A stretch of DNA of 7,891 nucleotides, taken from the NCBI GenBank assembly GCA_048887165.1, contig JBHLJZ010000141.1:1-7891 (forward strand). Reading direction: 5' to 3'. Positions 1-5,159 of the stretch are shown here, one piece after another. The DNA is from SOKP01 sp048887165. GTDB taxonomy: Archaea > Asgardarchaeota > Lokiarchaeia > Sigyniarchaeales > SOKP01. Both the position numbers and the translations under genes were made by a program. The notes beneath the pieces are model-generated. The model was given only the letters and a program-made list of their open reading frames with translations, was not told the origin of the DNA and ran no database searches. Position 1 is the first letter of the stretch, and the number at the start of each line of letters is the position of its first letter.

Positions 1-104
1 ATTTCGAAGATATTGCTTCGATCGAAATTATGGATTTTTCTGAATTCTTAATAGACCATATTGAAATTGTTGAATCTAAAAAGAATGGTGATAAGAAGAA
101 ATAA
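1..104 (+). CDS. C-terminal end of an unidentified upstream gene (partial)
   Basis: Frame 3 is open from the left edge to a TAA at 102-104 and gives 33 residues, including the stretch IEIMDFSEFLIDHIEIVE and a lysine-rich tail ending GDKKK. The stop shares its last A with the ATG of the HdrA-1 gene (TAATG), an overlap typical of translationally coupled operon genes. The residue make-up and in-phase join suggest real coding sequence. Too little is present to name the family. The end resembles, in a general way, the C-terminal strand and helix of CCG-domain (HdrB/HdrD-like) iron-sulfur oxidoreductases, which would suit a gene next to hdrA, but this is a guess. No cysteines fall in the visible part. 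Confidence 0.6.
   Translation, partial: FEDIASIEIMDFSEFLIDHIEIVESKKNGDKKK
87..92 (+). promoter_or_regulatory. Shine-Dalgarno site for HdrA-1
   Basis: GGTGAT matches the archaeal anti-Shine-Dalgarno region at the 16S rRNA 3' end and lies 11 bases before the ATG at 104. It is inside the end of the upstream coding region, as expected for coupled genes, and supports the start at 104. Confidence 0.65.
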
Positions 105-3100
105 TGGAAGGATCAGTTTTAGTTATTGGAGGTGGAATCGCTGGAATTCAGACTTCGTTAGATTTAACAGAATTAGGTTTTAAAGTCTATCTAGTTGAAA
201 AATCACCCTCAATTGGAGGAAGGATGGCTCAACTTGATAAAACTTTTCCTACAAATGATTGCAGTTTATGTATACTTGCTCCTAAAATGGTTGAAGTTTT
301 TAGAAATCCAAATATAAAATTAATGACATATCATGAAGTACAAGAAGTTAAAGGAAAGGCTGGAGATTTTAAAGTAAAAATACTTAAAAAACCTCGTTAT
401 ATAGATGAGAAGAAATGTAAAGGTTGTGGTGATTGCGCTTCTAAATGTCCTAAAATAGAAGTACCAAATATCTTTGACATGAATTTAGGTAAAAGAAAGT
501 CTGCTTATATTCCTTTTCCCCAAGCCGTCCCTCCAGTATATTTAATAGATCCAGAATTATGCTTAAAAATAAATAAGGGTGTATGTGGTGTCTGTGCTAA
601 AGTATGCCAAGCTGAAGCGATCGATTTTGAGCAAAAACCTCAAGAAATTGAAGTAAAAGTTGGAGCAATTGTTGTTGCAACCGGGTTTAGCATGCCTGCT
701 GAGAAACTGTCTTCAAGATGGGGATATCAATTTGACAATGTGCTAAGCGCTCTTGAATACGAAAGAATATTATGTGCTTCAGGACCTTTTGGTGGACATG
801 TATTAAGGCCAAGTGATCAAAAAGAACCTGAAAGAATTGCTTTTATACAATGTGCGGGCTCAAGAGATTTACATGAGAACGTACCCTATTGTTCTAGCGT
901 ATGTTGTATGTATACTGCAAAAGAAGCTATTATAACAAAAGAACATTCAGAAAAATCTAAATGTTTTGTATTTCGACATGATATAAGAGCTTATGGTAAA
1001 GATTTTTATGAATTTACACAAAGAGCCCAAAAAGAATATGGTGTGAAATATTTCCAAACAAAAATAAGTAAAATAGAAGAAGATCCTGAAACAAACGATT
1101 TAACTATTCATTATGAAGACTTGAAAACTGGTGAATTTCATGATTTTAAAGCAAATTTAGTGGTCTTAGCAACCCCGTTAGTTCCACCCGAAGGAAATAA
1201 AGATTTAGCAGGTATTCTAGAAGTTGAACTTGATAGTTATAAATTTTTTAAAGAGAAAGATTATTTTAATAAGTCCCAATCCACAAGAGAGGGTATTTAT
1301 TTATGTGGATTTTGTCAAGGTCCAATGGATATACCAGAAACTGTTGCTGATGCAAGCGGTGTAGCTGGGCAGGTCACAGCATTTTTGAATTCAGTTAAAT
1401 TTGATCAAATTAAAGAAAAAGAATTAGAAGTCCCAGAATTAGATATTAAAGATAAGGATGAACCTAGGATTGGTGTTCTTATCTGCCACTGTGGTATTAA
1501 TATTGGGAAATATGTACATGTACCTTTACTTGCAGAATATGTAAGAACATTACCCAATGTAGTCCACTGTGAAGATAATTTATATTCATGTAGCTCTGAT
1601 TCTCAATCAAGAATTAAAGAATTAATTAAGAATCATAATTTAAATAGGTTTATAGTAGCATCTTGTACGCCAAGAACTCATGAAACTTTATTTCAAGAAA
1701 CTTGTCAAGAAGCTGGATTAAATAAATATTTATTTGAAATGGTAAATATAAGAGACCAATGTTCATGGGTTCATATGGATGATGCAGAAGCTGCAACTCA
1801 AAAAGCTAAAGATTTAATACGTATGGCGGTTGCTAAGTCAAGATTGCTTAAACCCCTAAAAGAAGAACTATTAAAAATCACTCCAACAGCACTAGTTATA
1901 GGTGGCGGAATTGCTGGTATGACAGCAGCTTTAAATATAGCAAGTCAAGGATTTAAAACTTATATTATTGAAAAAGAGCAAATATTAGGAGGTAATCTAA
2001 ATTTTCTCAATGTTCTTTATCCGATTGAAGAAAATGCGTCAGATTTTTTAAATCAAACAATAGAAAAAGTAAATGAAAATGAGAATATTCAGGTTTTCTT
2101 AAGTTCTAATGTGAAAGATATTAAAGGATATGTAGGTAATTACGTAGTTTCTGTAATCGATTCAAAGAATATGGTACATGATTTAAGTATTGGAACAATT
2201 ATCGTTGCTACAGGAGGACAAGAATTAAAACCTAAGGGTTTATTTCATTATAAAAAGGAAAATGAAAATGTTTTAACCCAACTAGAGTTAGAACAAAAAT
2301 TCAAAGAAGAAGGAAAGGAGTGGCTTGATAATATAAAGCGTATAACTACAATTCTATGTGTAAATGCAAGACAAATTGAAGGAATTACTTATTGTTCCAA
2401 TATATGTTGTGGAAATTCGATTAAAAATATCAGCCTTTTAAAAAAGCTAAAACCTAACCTCGAAATAATAGTCCTTTATAGAGACCTTCAAATGGCAAAA
2501 AAGAAATATGAGGAGTATTATCGAGAAAGAAGAAAAGATGCGATTTTTCTAAGATATGATTTAGATAACCTTCCCGTAATCAATAAGAAGAGTAAAAGTC
2601 CTGAAAAATACAATATTAAACTATATGATACTAATTTACAGGATTTCCTTGAATTTGAGACGGATATGATTATATTATCGACACCCATAGTTCCTGCTGA
2701 TAATTTAGAAGAATTAGCAAAAATGCTAAAAGTCCCTTTAGATAGAAATGGTTTTTTTCTTGAAGCTCATGTAAAGCTAAGACCTTTAGACTTTGCTACT
2801 GACGGAATTTTCTTATGTGGATGTGCCCAATGGCCGAAAAATATCCAAGACACAATTTCCCAAGCAAACGGTGCAGCAGGGAGGGCAAGTAGATTTCTAA
2901 ATGCTAAAGAAATCACCACTTCGGGAATTGTAGCAGAAACTGATCCAGAAAATTGCATAGGTTGTGGAAAATGTGAATCCGTCTGCCCCTATAATGCTAT
3001 CGATATTTTGGAATCAGTAAAAGATTTTGAAGATGTAAGTTTAATTGTAAAAAAGTCATTTATCAACTCTGCATTGTGTAAAGGATGCGGTACTTGTGCA

Positions 3101-3190
3101 GCAACTTGTCCAAATGGAGCTATATCGATTAAGCAGTACGATTTTGATCAAATAACTGCTATGATAGAATCATTTCTTTTAGAAACTTAA
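104..3190 (+). CDS. hdrA: Double-module HdrA-like iron-sulfur flavoprotein (HdrA-1)
   Basis: This is a cytoplasmic electron-transfer flavoprotein of the heterodisulfide reductase A family; HdrA carries the FAD used in flavin-based electron bifurcation. Module 1 (about 1-430) is thioredoxin-reductase-like. It has the FAD motif GGGIAG near residue 9, CSLC at 53-56, an inserted ferredoxin (C105/108/111/115; C153/161/164/168), a C250-x12-C263-x3-C267-C268 cluster site, and a closing CGFCQGP at 401. Residues 455-590 match the domain normally at the HdrA N terminus (CHCGINI at 461, CSWVHM at 553). Module 2 (about 596-935) has a second GGGIAG, a C752-x11-C764-x3-C768-C769 site and CGCAQWP at 905, but no inserted ferredoxin. 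A two-cluster ferredoxin (C951-C961, C992-C1002) ends the chain. This predicts two FADs and about seven [4Fe-4S] clusters. At 1028 residues it is well above the roughly 650 of methanogen HdrA. The family is certain; the electron partners are unknown. Confidence 0.95.
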   Translation: MEGSVLVIGGGIAGIQTSLDLTELGFKVYLVEKSPSIGGRMAQLDKTFPTNDCSLCILAPKMVEVFRNPNIKLMTYHEVQEVKGKAGDFKVKILKKPRYIDEKKCKGCGDCASKCPKIEVPNIFDMNLGKRKSAYIPFPQAVPPVYLIDPELCLKINKGVCGVCAKVCQAEAIDFEQKPQEIEVKVGAIVVATGFSMPAEKLSSRWGYQFDNVLSALEYERILCASGPFGGHVLRPSDQKEPERIAFIQCAGSRDLHENVPYCSSVCCMYTAKEAIITKEHSEKSKCFVFRHDIRAYGKDFYEFTQRAQKEYGVKYFQTKISKIEEDPETNDLTIHYEDLKTGEFHDFKANLVVLATPLVPPEGNKDLAGILEVELDSYKFFKEKDYFNKSQSTREGIYLCGFCQGPMDIPETVADASGVAGQVTAFLNSVKFDQIKEKELEVPELDIKDKDEPRIGVLICHCGINIGKYVHVPLLAEYVRTLPNVVHCEDNLYSCSSDSQSRIKELIKNHNLNRFIVASCTPRTHETLFQETCQEAGLNKYLFEMVNIRDQCSWVHMDDAEAATQKAKDLIRMAVAKSRLLKPLKEELLKITPTALVIGGGIAGMTAALNIASQGFKTYIIEKEQILGGNLNFLNVLYPIEENASDFLNQTIEKVNENENIQVFLSSNVKDIKGYVGNYVVSVIDSKNMVHDLSIGTIIVATGGQELKPKGLFHYKKENENVLTQLELEQKFKEEGKEWLDNIKRITTILCVNARQIEGITYCSNICCGNSIKNISLLKKLKPNLEIIVLYRDLQMAKKKYEEYYRERRKDAIFLRYDLDNLPVINKKSKSPEKYNIKLYDTNLQDFLEFETDMIILSTPIVPADNLEELAKMLKVPLDRNGFFLEAHVKLRPLDFATDGIFLCGCAQWPKNIQDTISQANGAAGRASRFLNAKEITTSGIVAETDPENCIGCGKCESVCPYNAIDILESVKDFEDVSLIVKKSFINSALCKGCGTCAATCPNGAISIKQYDFDQITAMIESFLLET

Positions 3191-3210
3191 GAAAAAAGGT
3201 AAATAAAAAT

Positions 3211-3648
3211 ATGCCAAAAACAAAAGCTAAATTAAAATATCCAAACTTTAACCCAGAAATATTGGTATTTTGTTGTAATTGGTGCTCTTATGCAGGAGCA
3301 GATTTAGCAGGAGTTTCAAGATTTCAATATCCTCCTAATATGAGGATTGTTCGTGTAATGTGTTCAGGAAGAGTTGACCCTTCATTTGTGATTAAAGCTT
3401 TAAAAGATGGTGCAGATGGTGTTTTAATAACAGGTTGTCATATTGGCGATTGTCATTATATCTCTGGAAATGAATATGCTAAAGAAAGATTTGAACGATT
3501 GCATGATATTATTATTAAACAATTGGGTATTAACGAGAAAAGAGTAAGACTAGAATGGGTAAGTGCCTCAGAAGGTAAACGTTTTGCTGATTTAATAACA
3601 GAGTTTACTAATGAGATTAAACAGATTGGACCTCTTAAAGTCTTTTAA
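3211..3648 (+). CDS. mvhD: MvhD/FlpD-type [2Fe-2S] electron-transfer protein
   Basis: This is a 145-residue protein of the methyl-viologen-reducing hydrogenase delta subunit family. In HdrABC complexes MvhD passes electrons between HdrA and a hydrogenase or formate dehydrogenase through one [2Fe-2S] cluster. Family motifs are clear: CCNWCSYAGAD (21-31), RFQYPPNMRIVRVMCSGRVDP (37-57) and GCHIGDCHY (75-83). C21, C22, C25, C51, C76 and C81 are the possible cluster ligands. Some relatives use selenocysteine in this family; here every such position is an ordinary Cys codon. The length is normal for a stand-alone protein. It starts 20 bases after the hdrA-1 stop behind a weak GGT at 3198-3200, so it is very likely in the same operon. 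The symbol names the family only, since no hydrogenase is seen in the window. Confidence 0.93.
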   Translation: MPKTKAKLKYPNFNPEILVFCCNWCSYAGADLAGVSRFQYPPNMRIVRVMCSGRVDPSFVIKALKDGADGVLITGCHIGDCHYISGNEYAKERFERLHDIIIKQLGINEKRVRLEWVSASEGKRFADLITEFTNEIKQIGPLKVF

Positions 3649-3677
3649 TTTATTGATCTTTACTTAATTAAAAATAA

Positions 3678-3712
3678 TTTTTCTGGTTCTTTTTGATAAA
3701 AAATTCTTTTTT
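3678..3712 (+). terminator. Oligo-T termination region after mvhD
   Basis: Three T tracts (3678-3682, 3690-3694 and 3707-3712) lie 30-64 bases after the mvhD stop and before the next promoter. Archaeal RNA polymerase often terminates at such U-tracts without a hairpin. In so AT-rich a genome the signal is weak evidence on its own. Confidence 0.45.
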
Positions 3713-3716
3713 GAGG

Positions 3717-3730
3717 ATAAAATTTAAATA
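3717..3730 (+). promoter_or_regulatory. BRE and TATA box for the regulator gene
   Basis: TTTAAATA at 3723-3730 is an exact match to the archaeal TATA consensus TTTAWATA. The six bases directly before it, ATAAAA at 3717-3722, fit the BRE pattern RNWAAW. Initiation would be expected about 25 bases downstream, near 3752-3757, leaving a leader of roughly 60 bases before the GTG at 3818. The rest of the 3649-3817 gap is AT-rich sequence with the T tracts; a 10-base repeat TTTTTGATAA occurs at 3690-3699 and 3762-3771. Confidence 0.55.
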
Positions 3731-3817
3731 ATAATATATCTATTTTGTACACAATAAAATTTTTTTGATAACGAAAAAATAATCCTGATTATTAGTTATA
3801 AAGAATTTAAAAAAAGG

Positions 3818-4795
3818 GTGAGATTGATTTCTATAAATGAAAGAACTCATTCAAAAAGTCTCTACGATAAAAAGAAAGAAAATGGAATTTTGAAAGAAAA
3901 TCTACAAATCGTTTATAATGATAAACAAATTCAACAACTTGGATTAAGTAAAGAATTGCTTAGAGAGAAACTAATAGAATATGAAAAAGAAACAGGTAAA
4001 TATGCTGTATGGGAAGGAAGGATTACAAAGACCTTTTACAGATATTTAACTGGTCAAAAAATATATGAGCGCTTAAAAGAAAGAATTTCCTTGTATATTT
4101 CTCCATCAAAGAAGAGAAAATGGCATAAATTTATAGAAAACAATGAAAATGTTGCATCTTTTTCTAAATTAATCAGGGTTAGTGTTGATTATTACATAAA
4201 ACACCATTTAGATTCATTAAGTATCGAATCCAAGATGGAAAATAAAGATTTTTCCAATATTCTGCTTGAGGTGAAAGAGTCTCTTACTGCAATCAAAGGA
4301 TTTTCACAATTACTATTAAAAGAATACAAAGAAGATCTAAATAATCAAGTAGGAAATTCAGTTGAAAAGATATATGAACAATGTCAGTTACTTGAATCGA
4401 AAATTTCAAATAGTAAAGGAAGAAGAAATATTGATATTTTATTGATTGAAGATACTCCACAAACAATCCTTCTTTTCGAAGAAATTTTTAAAAAAAAAGG
4501 TTATTCATATAAAACTGCTACAACAGGTCAAGCAGGATTAAATGAATTGAAAGAATCTATACCAAAAGTAGTATTATTAGATGTAATGTTGCCCGATATT
4601 GTTGGTTGGGAAGTATGTAAGCAGATTAAAAAAAATAGTGATTTAAAGCACATACCTGTTTTCTATGAAACAGTTATACCTGAAGAGACTGTAAAAAGTA
4701 AAATTGAGGAAACGAGTGTAGATGGATACATCTTAAAACCTTTTGATTTATCGGCTGTCATTGAACTCTTAGACTCTATAATCTTATCAAATTAA
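3818..4795 (+). CDS. Response regulator with RHH-like segment and degenerate HisKA-like region
   Basis: A predicted 325-residue cytoplasmic signalling protein. The C-terminal 205-323 is a full receiver domain: acidic pair E211-D212, phospho-acceptor D255 in VVLLDVMLPD, T285, and K307 in ILKPFD. Residues 145-195 (for example SLTAIKGFSQLLLKEY) resemble a HisKA dimerisation hairpin, but the place of the phosphorylated His is L150 and no ATPase domain follows. Residues 89-130 (strand ISLYI, then two helices with FSKLIRVSVDYYIKH) resemble a ribbon-helix-helix DNA-binding fold; this assignment is tentative. The first 85 residues are charged and not recognised, apart from a segment EYEKETGKYAVWEGRITK that I associate with Lokiarchaeal proteins from memory. 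It has its own promoter and T tracts at both ends. The GTG start is uncertain because GGGTGA at 3816-3821 overlaps it. A phosphorylation-controlled transcription regulator is the best guess. Confidence 0.85.
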   Translation: MRLISINERTHSKSLYDKKKENGILKENLQIVYNDKQIQQLGLSKELLREKLIEYEKETGKYAVWEGRITKTFYRYLTGQKIYERLKERISLYISPSKKRKWHKFIENNENVASFSKLIRVSVDYYIKHHLDSLSIESKMENKDFSNILLEVKESLTAIKGFSQLLLKEYKEDLNNQVGNSVEKIYEQCQLLESKISNSKGRRNIDILLIEDTPQTILLFEEIFKKKGYSYKTATTGQAGLNELKESIPKVVLLDVMLPDIVGWEVCKQIKKNSDLKHIPVFYETVIPEETVKSKIEETSVDGYILKPFDLSAVIELLDSIILSN

Positions 4796-4829
4796 AGAGT
4801 CATTTCCTTTAAAAGTGTTATAAAGTTAC

Positions 4830-4853
4830 TTTTTTGATCTTTAACATCTTTTT
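4830..4853 (+). terminator. Oligo-T termination region after the regulator gene
   Basis: T tracts at 4830-4835 and 4849-4853 lie 34-58 bases after the TAA at 4793-4795. They fit archaeal U-tract termination. No strong hairpin directly precedes them. Confidence 0.4.
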
Positions 4854-4928
4854 AAAACCTAACAGATGATCAATTAGGATCATAAAACTCTTTCAAGTTA
4901 TCGAAATCCATAATCTAACCTTAATTAA

Positions 4929-4963
4929 TTTTCGATTTGCTAAGAAAAGCAAAAAATCGGAAA
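4929..4963 (+). repeat. Imperfect inverted repeat (bulged hairpin)
   Basis: TTTTCGATTT (4929-4938) pairs with AAATCGGAAA (4954-4963), including one G-T(U) pair, and GCT (4939-4941) pairs with AGC (4948-4950). This gives 13 pairs, a six-base loop and a three-base AAA bulge. No T-run follows on the plus strand, so it is a poor terminator for the regulator gene. It lies about 110 bases upstream of the HdrA-2 TATA box and could act as a DNA operator instead of an RNA structure. Confidence 0.5.
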
Positions 4964-5049
4964 ACCAAAACTAGCAAAATATCCGAATCCGATAAAAAAA
5001 ATTAAAAAATGATCGGAAATCAAAATAATTTAATGAAAAAATGATCGGG
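4957..5049. promoter_or_regulatory. Cluster of five TCGGA/TCCGA-type motifs upstream of the HdrA-2 promoter
   Basis: TCGGA occurs at 4957-4961 and 5013-5017, its complement TCCGA at 4982-4986 and 4988-4992, and TCGGG at 5045-5049. The 13-base direct repeat AAAAAATGATCGG is exact at 5004-5016 and 5036-5048. Start-to-start spacings of 31 (4957/4988 and 4982/5013) and 32 (5013/5045) approximate three helical turns. In such AT-rich sequence a run of GC-containing pentamers just upstream of a TATA box suggests transcription-factor sites. The protein that would bind is unknown; the neighbouring regulator is one candidate. Confidence 0.45.
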
Positions 5050-5057
5050 ATCCTTCA

Positions 5058-5099
5058 AAATTAAGGCATAATATTTATATAAGAAATTATCCTTAATTT
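5058..5099. promoter_or_regulatory. HdrA-2 promoter: TATA box inside a 9-bp inverted repeat
   Basis: TTTATATA at 5074-5081 matches the archaeal TATA consensus exactly, and ATAATA before it fits BRE at five of six positions. A perfect inverted repeat flanks it: AAATTAAGG (5058-5066) and CCTTAATTT (5091-5099), 24 bases apart, with its centre within about one base of the TATA centre. Initiation would be near 5103-5106, so the right arm ends just before the transcript. A regulator bound to both arms would straddle the TATA box, an arrangement suited to repression. A further CCTTAATT copy is at 4919-4926. Confidence 0.55.
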
Positions 5100-5146
5100 A
5101 TGACTAACGGAAATTTAGTGAGATTATGTTGTTAGAATTTAATTTT

Positions 5147-5153
5147 GGGTGAT
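5147..5153 (+). promoter_or_regulatory. Shine-Dalgarno site for HdrA-2
   Basis: GGGTGAT lies six bases before the ATG at 5160 and matches the archaeal anti-Shine-Dalgarno sequence. Together with the N-terminal identity to HdrA-1 it fixes the start. Confidence 0.8.
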
Positions 5154-5159
5154 ATTAAT

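Larger units (their letters stand above)
4796..5159. other. 364-base intergenic region without a gene
   Basis: I find no convincing coding frame or known RNA gene. The left part holds T tracts after the regulator gene and a small inverted repeat, ATGATC (4866-4871) with GATCAT (4878-4883). The middle holds a bulged hairpin (4929-4963). From 4957 to 5049 there is a cluster of TCGGA/TCCGA-type motifs. The right part is the HdrA-2 promoter, with an inverted repeat around the TATA box and a leader of about 55 bases. Its length and density of repeated motifs make it the most regulatory-looking part of the window. Confidence 0.7.

Noticed and set aside
2767..2958. Minus-strand open frame of 63 codons
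   Set aside because: It lies entirely opposite the conserved second FAD module of HdrA-1, has no family features, and is a shadow of that gene.
104..3648. Selenocysteine sites in HdrA or MvhD, as known in some archaea
   Set aside because: No in-frame TGA interrupts any of the three redox genes and all expected sites are Cys codons, so there is no sign of recoding here.
3690..3771. 10-base direct repeat TTTTTGATAA as a mobile-element footprint
   Set aside because: The copies are low-complexity T/A sequence with no transposase or terminal inverted repeats between them.
4866..4883. Small inverted repeat ATGATC/GATCAT as a riboswitch or RNA gene
   Set aside because: Six pairs with an AT-rich loop is within chance in this composition, and nothing around it resembles a known RNA fold.
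4929..4963. Intrinsic terminator of the regulator gene
   Set aside because: The hairpin is over 130 bases from the stop, is bulged, and is followed by mixed sequence instead of a T-run.
4957..5049. CRISPR-like or tandem repeat array
   Set aside because: The repeated units are only 5-13 bases, occur in both orientations and have no regular full-length repeat or unique spacers.
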